Shown: positions 1 to 8,246 of the stretch, piece after piece
Layout: each line of letters opens with the position of its first letter
Numbering within the stretch: position 1 is the stretch's first letter
Assembly: GCA_004151065.3 (NCBI GenBank)
Contig: NWUY0300015611.1
Coordinates: 22,630-46,440, forward strand
Origin: Larix sibirica
Taxonomy: Eukaryota; Streptophyta; Pinopsida; Pinales; Pinaceae
Reading direction: 5' to 3'
Length of the DNA stretch: 23,811 nt
The notes under the pieces: generated by a model
What the model saw: the letters and a program-made list of their open reading frames with translations, nothing else
What the model was told of the DNA's origin: nothing
Databases searched by the model: none
Position numbers and translations under genes: made by a program

Positions 1-174
1 CGTCGGGGGCTAGGGAAAAATGCTCTTCTTACTTGCAGAGGAAAAGGCAAGGGGAGATCCTCACACCTCTCCACGGCACAGAACTGTTCCCTCCTTAAAC
101 TTGCAGATGGAAAACATAAATCCATCTTTGGGGCGCTTAGAGCAGCGGTAGCCCTGGGTGGGGTTAACCAATGA
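1..174 (+). pseudogene. 3' end of LINE-1 ORF1 (partial)
   Basis: Frame 1 is open from the first base to TGA at 172-174, 57 codons, and this TGA overlaps the ORF2 start as ATGA. The peptide is basic and Gly/Arg/Lys-rich near its start (RGKGKGR) and ends in an Ala-rich stretch (ALRAAVALGG). In plant L1 elements ORF1 encodes an RNA-binding protein (DUF4283 plus CCHC knuckle) and lies directly upstream of ORF2, so position and openness suggest this is its C-terminus. The segment is too short to show a domain, and an open run of this length could be chance. Confidence 0.45.
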
Positions 175-873
175 AACTTCTATCCCTCAACTGTAGAGGG
201 TTAGAAACTGAACCCAAAAAAATTGCCCTAAAAAGGTTGATTACTTTGCACCAACCTGATGTTTTACTGCTCCAAGAAACATTGGGGCCGAAAGAAGGAG
301 TTACTTCCCTTTTAAATTCTCTTTTCAGCAATATGGATTTCTTGGCAATGGATGCCCGTGGACACTCTGGTGGAATCGCTATTGGATGGAATTCTCAGAC
401 TATACGCCTAAAAAACTCTGGGGGACGCGTTTGAATTTGGGAGTGGAGATTTATCATGTTGTGCTAAACTCCTGTTTCAAAATCCTGAATGTCTATGGAC
501 CCTACAAGGAGAGAGTCCCCTTTTGGGACAATCTAAAACAAAAATATTTTCTTCATCTGTAAAATCTGATTATAGGAGGGGATCTAAATTTCACTCTTGG
601 AAATCATGAAATTTGGGGCCCTAGTGCCAGACTTGATCTACTTCCGGACTATTTTGAACACCTTCTGCAATATTGTAGGCTGGTGGATCTTGTCCCTGAA
701 ACACTCAAACCCACCTGGACAAATAACAGAGTGGGGGAAAGAAGAATAGCAAAACAACTGGATCGTTTTCTCATAGTAGAACACTTATTGGAATAGAACT
801 CAAACTTCAGACAGTGGGTGGACATGGGGGAAATCTCAGATCACTCCCCTATATGTCTGGAACTTAAGGGATA
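171..873 (+). other. Endonuclease (EEP/AP-type) domain of LINE-1 ORF2
   Basis: Motifs appear in family order: NCRGL with the metal-site Asn, LLQET with the catalytic Glu, VYGPY, GGDLNF with the Asp-Asn pair (GAT at 581-583), LDRFL, and SDHSP with the terminal Asp-His pair (839-844). The first 87 codons read in the ATG frame. Near 425-433 the reading shifts by one base, and the rest reads in one frame with stops at 560 and 794. The catalytic residues all survive; only the frame is lost. Confidence 0.88.
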
Positions 874-1237
874 TGCCTCAAAACCTCCTGGCCCTTTCAA
901 ACTTTGTGCATACTAGTTAAAAGAAGAGGAAGTAGCTAAGATTATCAAAGAAAACTGGAATCATTTATGTCTGGAAGAAGGGATATATGTTGCTCCACAC
1001 TTTGCCAAAAATCTCTCGAAAATTAAAAAGTGTCTAAAAGAATGGGCCTTCAAAAAGAAAGAAAGGGATGAACAGGACTTAAACCAGGTTGAATCCGATC
1101 TTCGACTTGTACAGGAATCTGAAGGGGGTGGTTACTTGAATGAGGAATCCAAAGAGCAGCTAGGCTTTCTGGAAGCTCGGCGTAGGAAACTCTAAAAGGA
1201 CCAAGAGGAGATTTGGCGCCTCAAGAGCAGAGCTATT

Positions 1238-1401
1238 TGACTTGAATGTGGGGATGAGAACACAAAATTCTTTCACAATTTTGCAAAAGGAAGGAAGTAT
1301 AAAAACACTATCTGGGAACTAAAAAATGAAAACCTCGAGAATATTTCTTCTTTCAATGGTTTGGCCGCTCTTGGAACATCCCATTTCACCTCCCTTTACA
1401 A
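1238..1401 (+). repeat. 164-base overlap, first copy (end of piece A)
   Basis: These 164 bases recur at 1403-1566 directly after the n at 1402. I see two mismatches: G1252 versus C1417 (silent) and T1272 versus A1437 (Phe versus Tyr). This is the signature of two contig ends that overlap but were not merged. Confidence 0.9.
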
Positions 1402-1402
1402 N
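1402..1402. other. Assembly gap marker (n)
   Basis: Single n between piece A and piece B. The 164-base repeat on its two sides suggests the real gap is negative (an overlap). Confidence 0.9.
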
Positions 1403-1566
1403 TGACTTGAATGTGGCGATGAGAACACAAAATTCTATCACAATTTTGCAAAAGGAAGGAAGTATAAAAACACTATCTGGGAACTAAAAAATGAAAACCT
1501 CGAGAATATTTCTTCTTTCAATGGTTTGGCCGCTCTTGGAACATCCCATTTCACCTCCCTTTACAA
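1403..1566 (+). repeat. 164-base overlap, second copy (start of piece B)
   Basis: Repeats 1238-1401 at an offset of 165. The same bases also open the duplicate B' at 13370-13533, where they agree with this copy (C and A at the two variable sites) and not with the copy in piece A. Confidence 0.9.
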
Positions 1567-1640
1567 AGATGACTATAGAGAAAATCTTGTTGAAATCATT
1601 CAGTTGTCCCAACTTTTTCCTAGTCTCATGGAGGAAACTG

Positions 1641-2850
1641 GGATCTCATTGAGGAAATCACTGAAGAAGAACTTAAATAAATACTTCATAGCTTTCAAAA
1701 AGATAAGATTCCTGGCCCGAATGGATGGACTATTGAATTCTTTTTAGCACACTTTGAGTTTATTGGTGCCGATTTACTTCATCTGGTGGAGGAATCTCAT
1801 GCGAGGGGACATGTACATTCGCCTCTGAACTCCACTTTCATACCATTAAACCCTAAATCTCATTTTCCGGTCTCTTTCAATGAATTCAAGCCTATCTCCT
1901 TATGCACCATCACATATAAGGTGGTGGCAAATATCATTGCCAAAAGGCTCAAAAAGGTCCTCTCAAATGTCCTCTCACTGGAACAATTTGGCTTTCTGGA
2001 AGGACGACAAATACATGAGGCCATTGGGGTAGCACAAGAATGCTTTCATTCTATCAAGCTAAATAATTTGAAAGGGGCGGTCATAAAGTTTGACCTTTCA
2101 AAGACCTTTGATAAGTTTAGCTGGTTATACCTAAGAATGTTGATGACCCACCTGGGCTTTGAGTACTCATTCATCAAATGGGATATGAGATGCATTACTA
2201 CTACCTCTTTTGTAGTTCTTATAAATGGGTCAACTTCCCCTTTCTTCCATGCGGGAAGGGTTCTTCATCAAGGTTGTCCCCTATCCCCCCTTCTCTTTTT
2301 ACTGGTGGCATAAGGGTTAAGCAGAGCTATTCTAGATGCAAAGCACAGGGGTACTTTCAAAGGTATTGGCATCACGACCTCACTGTTCTTAACTCACTTA
2401 CTATTTTTTGACGACATCCTTCTCTTTTGTAATGGTACTGTGAGGGACACAGAAATACTGGCTAGTATTCTAGACCTCTTCGGGAAGGTGACTGGCATGG
2501 ATATCAACATACACAAATCTACGCTTTCTCTATCGAATCTAGGAGAAAGTGACTCCCTATGTTATATTACACCCTTTCCCTTTGAGTTGACAACCTTGGA
2601 ATCTGGGCTCAAATATCTACGTTTCATATTAAAGCCAGACAACTACAAGAAATCAGATTGGGGATGGTTGATTGAAAAGTTGGAGAAACGTTTATCTCCA
2701 TGGAGTCACCGGTGGCTCTCCAGGGTGGGGAGATTGGTCCTTATAAAATCAGTGTTGGAAGCTATCCCAATTTACCAGGATGTCTCTAGCCTAGATTCCA
2801 AAGGGTATCTTAGACAAATCTCGAAAATTTTGCTTCAGATTTCTGTGGTC
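1641..2850 (+). other. Reverse transcriptase domain of LINE-1 ORF2
   Basis: The domain reads almost entirely in one frame, with stops at 1678-1680 and 2311-2313. Motifs in order: IPGPNGW, FKPISLC, KRLKKVLS, EQFGFLEGRQI, FDLSKTFDKFSWLY (first catalytic Asp at 2092-2094), HQGCPLSPLLF, and LLFFDDILLFC. The catalytic Asp pair is at 2410-2415. The residue before the pair is Phe, where many plant LINEs have Val. The thumb region LEKRLSPWSHRWLS follows. The stop at 2311 replaces the Glu normally found in VAEGLSR, a single G-to-T change. Confidence 0.9.
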
Positions 2851-2857
2851 TGGGAAA

Positions 2858-3890
2858 TTGAAGAAACAAGTATCCCCCTGGGTTAAATGGAAAACACTTG
2901 CAAAGCCAAAATCACAAGGGGGTTGGGGTCTCAAAAATATCCATTTGTTCGCAAAATCATTGGTAGCAAAAGCGGGATGGAGACTTCTGACAACTGAAAA
3001 TATTTGGACGAAAGTTGTGTCTCAAAAGTACATTGCGTCGGTCTCCATCTTGAATTGGGTTAGAAGCCCGGTTCGTAACACAGTGGGAATCTCTATAATA
3101 TGGAAAGCTATACTATCCTCATTCCATATTATTGAGTTCGGGCTCACTTGGAAGGTGGGGGACGGATCACAGGTACGCATTGGAAAATATCCCTGGTTGG
3201 GCAGTCAGAACAGACACACACTGCCAAAACAACTCCTTTTTTTCTACACTCACTTCGGATTTTCCACCTTTCTCACATTGTTGATCCGGATTCTACCACT
3301 ATTATGCAGCAGGGTTGGAAAGGCCCTGATCTTCTGGGACTACCAGATTCTTTTCGGGATACTTGGAATGAATATATTTTCTCCCTTCGCTCCACAAATG
3401 TCAGGCTTTTAGACTCCAAGGACGCTTACATCTGGTCCCCATCTCCGCTAGGAATTTTCACCCCAAAGCTTGGATATAAGCAGATGGTTGGAGATTATGA
3501 TGGGGGGGAAACTCTAGTGGTGGAATTTGCTATGGAAATCAAAGTGCCCCTTAAAAACAAAACTCATGTGGTGCTCCTTGGAAAATAAGGTACCGGTCTG
3601 GGAAAAAATGAAAAGATGGCACGTTGAAATACCTGGGTGGTGTACCCTCTCTAAACAGGGCTCTGAGACTCTACACCATTTATTCATCTCTTGTCCCATC
3701 ACACTACAAATATGGACTATTATTCGAACTCTATTAAATCTTGATTGCATTTGGTTGGGTCCTACTTTAGAGGGGGCCTGGAAGAGTTGGTATGACTCCC
3801 TAGCTACGAAACACCATAGGGCATTACCTCTTCTGGTAATCTGGGGTATTTGGTTGGCTCGTAATAAGAATATATTTCAGGAAAAATAAT
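2858..3890 (+). other. Connection and zf-RVT-like region of LINE-1 ORF2
   Basis: After a frame change the conserved KSQGGWGLKNIHLF and AKAGWRLLT blocks follow, then SIIWKAIL and GDGSQVRIGKYPWLG. Two more frame changes (about 3230 and 3520) lead into a zf-RVT-like segment with WKSKCPLKTKLMW, PGWC and HHLFISCP, the Cys/His pattern of this region in plant LINEs. It ends with WGIWLARNKNIFQEK at about 3886. The zinc-binding role is family knowledge; the first knuckle is partly degraded here. Confidence 0.8.
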
Positions 3891-3989
3891 TTGTTCCAGA
3901 TCCGGTGACCTCACAGAGTGTTGATATACTCTCCTATTTCCCACAACAGAAAAATTCTCCATCTATCCATTCTATAACTACATAATTTT

Positions 3990-4463
3990 TTGAGCTCTCA
4001 TTATCTTGGGCTTGCTTTGATGGGGCATCCTAAGATCAACTTTGTGGTGGGCGGGTCGTTCTCCACTTATCCCATTCATCCTTTTATCATATTCAAATGG
4101 GCCTTGGACATGGAACACACAACTCTGTAGAACTCTTTGCTATCAAGTTTTTACTATGTTTTGCACTTGAAAATAATTGCACACATATTCATATATTTGG
4201 TGACCCCATGACTATGAACAATTGGGTCAACAGCGTTCAACAGTGTCACAATCTATTTTTAAGTAATATTTTGGCTGATGTTTTGAGACGCTTGAGGGAA
4301 TTTGAATCCTCTATTGTTGTCGTGTCTACAGGGATAGGAACACCACTATAGATAATCTCTCAAAGTAGGGCCTAAACCTACATTTCGAACGATGAAAAAT
4401 TTTGGCATCAGACCAGGGACAAGCTTTTGAATATTACCACAGACCATTCATTGATGGAATGGC
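3990..4463 (+). other. RNase H domain and C-terminal tail of LINE-1 ORF2
   Basis: RNase H removes the RNA strand after reverse transcription and is present in many plant L1 elements. Visible motifs are CFDGAS (first Asp, 4019-4021), NSVELFA (Glu, 4130-4132), IFGDPM (second Asp, 4202-4204; usual form GDS) and YRDRNTTIDNLSK (last Asp, 4351-4353). All four acidic residues of the active site survive. A stop after FDGAS and a frame change near 4325 break the frame. The tail YYHRPFIDG at about 4430-4455 is typical of this LINE group. Confidence 0.82.
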
Positions 4464-4506
4464 AGTCATTTTTCCTAATTCTGGACACTTCTTATACTAT
4501 CGATAG

Positions 4507-4720
4507 AATGGATACCCGTTATTTTGCTGATTGTAACGGGCATATGGGGACCTCAGACCTCTTTCTTTTTTGTACATACCATATGCCTGCTCTGAGAAAG
4601 GGCAGAGACTTTTTGCAGCATAGCTGGACTCTTTTTTTGTAAACAGGCAACTCGAAAGCCTTCTTCAATATGTATTTTGGTTAACTATTAATTAAATTAC
4701 GCTTTTTCCTTGGAAAAAAA
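4507..4720 (+). other. LINE-1 3' UTR with short poly(A)
   Basis: Non-coding sequence after the ORF2 end. It finishes with a T/A-rich stretch containing ATTAATTAAATT, then CTTTTTCC, then seven A at 4714-4720, as in 3' ends of plant LINEs. The shortness of the A run fits an older insertion. Confidence 0.6.
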
Positions 4721-5086
4721 GCATAGCATTAATTTCACGATAACATAAATGATATTCATGACAACATCATATTATATGAACCATGTGCGACAACCACAAG
4801 CATTCATCACATTGAATACAAGCACAAAATACTGTAACCAGATTTTTCTCATTCTTATTATCATAATGACAATCTTACATAGGTTGTGCGGTGCACATAA
4901 GTACTCTATTCAGTCTTCAACTACCCATCATTGCATAGAAATATGAGCACAATGACAACTATCGGCTAACACAAGCTAACTCTCTACCCTTATATCTCCT
5001 ACATATTTATACATCAAAACATGGGCGGATCCTGTTACAAAGTGGACGCAAATCCTAACTAATTTATGCGCAGTTTTATGTTCTGA
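4721..5086. other. AT-rich spacer, nothing recognised
   Basis: Lies between the LINE-1 poly(A) and the point where similarity to the second gag-like copy begins. No coding pattern, tRNA-like box or terminal repeat was found on either strand. It may be the original flank of the LINE-1 insertion. Confidence 0.6.
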
Positions 5087-6182
5087 ATAAGGTAAATGCA
5101 CGTCCCTGGAACCTTGGCATGGGCCAATTGGTTGCATACCTTGATAATTAGCTGGATCGGCCCAACCAATGAATGATATCAACAATGGCATCCATGAGTA
5201 TGTAAATGGAGTACCGCTATCCTGGGCATCTGCACAGTCTGCCAGGAACTCGTTTAACAGAAAAGTATCCCAATTCATTAGAACTCCTTATGCACACTGC
5301 TCTGTCGTAGCAATGACAGACGCAGTGACTTGATTTGGTCTTTTCTTACAGATCAACTTTGTTCCTAGCAACTTTGCAGCAAACTGGACACCCTAATCGT
5401 TGATAGAGGCTACGTCGAAGCCCCTGTTGCTCTCCGACATATTATATTTTTCCTTCATCCTAGTCACAAGTCCATGGTCTCGTTCTTCCCCAACAAAGAT
5501 TTGCAATGGTTCCACCCCAACCTGAGGTAAACCCATGATTCTATCAATAAGGTCTGTCTCCATCGAAACCTTGGTCTCCAACCACAAGCAGCCCCCATGC
5601 AAACACAGTAGCAGTTGTTTAACATACACATTTTCCACTGCAGTGCAACCAAAGTGTGGAAGATGCACTAGTGGCAAAAGACCGGCTCTGGAGATGCCAA
5701 TAGCCCACTATTGTCGTTCTAACTCGACTGGATGGGCTTCTGCTAAGACAATAGATCGCATGTAATGAGTGTAACTGAACTCGGCGAACGAACTTACTCA
5801 CATCATGGTATGTGTATGACAACTTCGTGATGTTCTTCAAAATGTCTCCTTGTACCATGACAGCCTTTGGCACCGGGATACTTTCCAACTGGTACCGTGC
5901 ATTTTTCAGCAATTTCACTTGCTTGGAATGCGAATTTCATGGGGGGACATACTCCGGAAATAAAGTGGCAGAGTTCGACGCAAATGCGTCAGCATCATTG
6001 CATGCCTTTGTTTTGGGCTCCAGGTTCGGCCTATTCATGTTTCACCCCTTCCTAGGGACATTAAGAGGAATCTGCGAGGAAATTACTTCAGGAAACTCCA
6101 GACCGACAAAGACATAACCGGGTATTGGGACCTCCTCAACAAACCCCTGGGCCACACTACCAACTGAAAACTCAACCTGCAT
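5087..6182 (-). pseudogene. Gag-like protein of an unrecognised retroelement family, copy 1 (N-terminal part)
   Basis: The minus strand reads from ATG at 6182-6180 (MQVEFSVGSV) through VEEVPIPGYVFVGLEFPEV, LLKNARYQLESIPVPKAV and LPHFGCTAVENVYVKQLLLC, then DLIDRIMGLPQVGVEPLQIF, NRGFDVASIND, AAKLLGTKLICKKRPNQV, MNWDTFLLNEFLADCADA and FTYSWMPLLISFIGWADP. Breaks are two TGA stops near the start, a frameshift caused by a tandem GAAC duplication at 5786-5793, TAG at 5710-5708, a TAG in INDxGVQF, and TAA at 5290-5288. From 5101 to at least 5758 it aligns with 12552-13209 at a constant offset of 7451 without indels, with about 107 of 120 bases matching in the stretch I compared. Similarity stops abruptly at about 5087. 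I recognise no Pfam domain; a gag-like role is inferred from the repeat context and the copy in D. Confidence 0.6.
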
Positions 6183-7995
6183 GTTAACTCGATTTTAGAG
6201 TAACTTGTCTTTTTATGGGCATTATCTTTGTTGTTAAGGATTTGGGAAGTTGATGGAAATTTCCTAGTTGTTATATGCATAATTAGGGGACTTTTATGAA
6301 GCACCCACAACCTGTAGTCCAAAGTCAAACATCATATCTTCTTCACTTTCCTATTCCCATCATAATAATTTGATATTGTTCTCAGTCAAGTTACAACTAC
6401 AAGGACTGTATCTTTGTTTTGAACGTTGTGTTTTCCAAGTCTAGTTTAAACAGTTGTTGTTTTACATCAAAACAAACCATGGAGAATTTGGATTCTTTAT
6501 GAATTTTGAATTCCCTTGCTGGACAAATGGATCCATCGTACCTTTTTCTAGCAGTAAAGAGACATTTGAAATTGTAGGAGGCTATTCCAAATCTGGAGTA
6601 TCTCAGTGACTTGACCATACAACCACCAAAATTTTAGTGCATTGTTTGTCCGCGATGCTAGAGGCTTTAGTGGAAGAGCTTATCCTCCATCCAAATTGAG
6701 ACAAGGCCTTTCTGCATGACATGGATTCCACTAGATTCTTTCCAAAATCCTAGCCACCAATGATATCAGTATGTGGGAAACATATTGACTGTTCATTAGA
6801 GGAAAAATTTGAGAAATTTTGATTGGAAAGCTCTTTGATCTATGCATTAGGGATACACGAAGATTAAGGATAATCGTACCAGAAGTTGTTATCTTTCATG
6901 ACAAATTGGTTTTGATAAAAAATCGAAGTATATTCCAAGCACATGTTCAGTTTTGGTTTTTGAAGTTGTTGCCAGTGATTATGTACTTATAGTAAGATGC
7001 CAATGGAATTAACATTAAGCCTACATATATTAGTGTTTGAGTGTGTTGTTAAGCTTTACAATAAGCCTTTTTCCCTTACATATGTTAATAACAATAATGA
7101 AGTACCAAACAACTGTGCATTGGAATCTTGTCTCATCAAGTTCTCGTCTCTACAAAATGCATTCAATGTGATTTTGGACTAATCAATCTGATGCAGAATG
7201 AAAAGGATTGCATGTACCAACATGATTGTTGCTCATGTTAACTCTTCCATGACACATTGTTGAGGATATTCTTAGAGGCTATTAAATTCATTATGCACAT
7301 ACACCCAAGTATATGAAGCTTCTTTGGATGACTTATGCATGAACATAATCAGTTGTATCTTGAGTTTCCTAGTAATGAATCTTATTTGCTGGAGAATGTA
7401 AAATTTATATTGCATTTTGGGCATAAGGAAATGATCATCTAGCTGCTAACATGTGGATTTATGATAGTACTATACCCTATGTCTTCAATGGAAGAGTTAA
7501 TAATAAAGTTAAAAAATAATAAACATACTTAAAATGTGGCTTGACAAAATGCAGAGTTGTTCTTTAACATCAAGAGATGTGATACATCATCTCGTTGTGA
7601 TTTACTGGAGATTCCTATAGAAGGATGAATGAAATTGGTATACATGTGGGGATAACCAAAAGAGTTACTTATGGGAAGCGTATAAAATTCTACAAAATGG
7701 ATAAATTTGTGGAGAATCGTAGACATAGGATTGTGTAGAACCTTTGTTAACAAGGGATTTAGTTACTGTTCAAATAATTTTCCAAAGCTAAAACTTATTA
7801 ATCCATGTTTTAAATCAGGCTTTCAAGGTGAATTATCAATCACAACTCTCCATAATGTTGGCCTGGTTACACAAACAACTTGTCTAAATCATAAGGTATG
7901 TTATGTTTCCCATTGACGTAGTCTTGAAGGTTATTCCAGCTTGCATTTAACAATTGCTTGAACGACTATTGTTACATTTTAAGAGGGAAGGGTTG
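6183..7995. other. 1.8 kb without recognised genes
   Basis: AT-rich sequence with stops in all frames. Short open stretches exist on both strands (for example 7529-7753 minus, 7707-7916 plus), but none carries a motif I know. By position it should contain the rest of LINE-2 ORF2 if that element were complete. I could not find reverse transcriptase or RNase H motifs, so it is deleted, replaced by another insertion, or decayed past recognition. Confidence 0.6.
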
Positions 7996-8205
7996 TTACA
8001 ATACACCTGATGACCCTAGCGCGCTTACCGCCATACCTAGGTTGTTTTTACAAATATTAGTCATTTGATTTGAAATGGACTCAACTTCCATTTTTGTCTC
8101 CTATATTAGTAGTATATAAGGGTTTTCATTCCTTATTAAATTTCTCACTACTTCTACTTTTTGTTTTCCTCCTAACCCCCTACTACTCCATAAGACTACC
8201 TTTAT
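7996..8205 (-). pseudogene. LINE-2 ORF2, N-terminal endonuclease fragment
   Basis: The minus strand from 8205 reads ATA-Lys-Val-Val-Leu-Trp-Ser-Ser-Arg-Gly-Leu-Gly, matching the usual LINE ORF2 opening with Met changed to Ile (ATA) and the metal-site Asn of WNxRGLG changed to Ser. It continues through VVRNLIRNENPYILLI, then a TAG at 8103-8101 exactly where the Gln of LLIQETKM is expected, and ends at TAA 7998-7996 after SALGSSGVL, the position of the family GxSGG motif. It starts 41 bases after the ORF1 stop of the same element. The start codon, one catalytic residue and the frame are all lost. Confidence 0.72.
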
Positions 8206-8246
8206 TATTTCCTTGTAGATAGAGTACCGTGCCTCTCCCTTACTTC

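Larger units (their letters stand above)
874..1640 (+). other. Linker between endonuclease and reverse transcriptase, crossing the n at 1402
   Basis: A lysine/glutamate-rich, probably helical linker reads in the same frame as the 3' part of the endonuclease (stops at 914, 1193 and 1238). It contains the block GDENTKFFHNFAKGRKYKN, which is highly conserved in plant LINE ORF2 just before the reverse transcriptase. The block occurs twice, before and after the n, because 1238-1401 and 1403-1566 are two copies of the same 164 bases. The second copy reads FYH where the first reads FFH; FFH is the usual form. Confidence 0.8.
171..4506 (+). pseudogene. LINE-1 ORF2 polyprotein (endonuclease, reverse transcriptase, RNase H), broken
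   Basis: This would be the replicase of an L1 LINE: it nicks chromosomal DNA and reverse-transcribes the element RNA at the nick. The start is the ATG at 171, which opens with the usual MKLLSLNCRGL. The reading path changes frame near 425-433, 1635, 2850, 3230, 3520 and 4325. In-frame stops include TAA 560-562, TAG 794-796, TAG 914-916, TAA 1193-1195, TGA 1238-1240, TAA 1678-1680, TAA 2311-2313, a TAA just after FDGAS near 4028, and TAG 4366-4368. After the RNase H region the conserved C-terminal YYHRPFIDG is still visible, ending at TAG 4504-4506. Nearly all family motifs can be read despite the breaks, so decay is moderate. The n at 1402 and the 164-base repeat interrupt the linker between endonuclease and reverse transcriptase. 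Confidence 0.9.
1..4720 (+). mobile_element. LINE-1: L1-type non-LTR retrotransposon, decayed, 5' end outside window
   Basis: The order of domains is that of a plant L1-clade LINE: end of ORF1, then ORF2 with endonuclease, reverse transcriptase, zf-RVT-like and RNase H regions, then a short 3' UTR and a run of seven A at 4714-4720. The element crosses the n at 1402, where 164 bases are repeated on both sides, so the true element is about 165 bases shorter than its coordinates suggest. Several frameshifts and stop codons make it non-autonomous now. The 5' UTR and most of ORF1 lie before base 1, so a target-site duplication cannot be checked; the 3' flank begins GCATAGCATTAATTTC. The type of element is certain; the family within L1 is not determined. 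Confidence 0.9.

Noticed and set aside
4097-4946. Short open frames taken as small genes (for example around 4427-4642 and 4749-4946)
   Set aside because: They are shadow or broken frames of the LINE-1 RNase H tail and its flank, with no independent motif.
5535-6117. Plus-strand open frames opposite the gag-like pseudogene
   Set aside because: The minus strand carries the protein conserved in the second copy; the plus-strand frames are its antisense shadow.
7981-8120. A purine tract AAGAGGGAAGGG followed by TGTTACA and a later TATATAAGG, looking like a polypurine tract plus LTR start on the plus strand
   Set aside because: The same bases on the minus strand read as the LINE-2 ORF2 N-terminus (WSSRGLG, VVRNLIRNENPYILLI, SALGSSGVL) in family order right after ORF1, which explains the region better.
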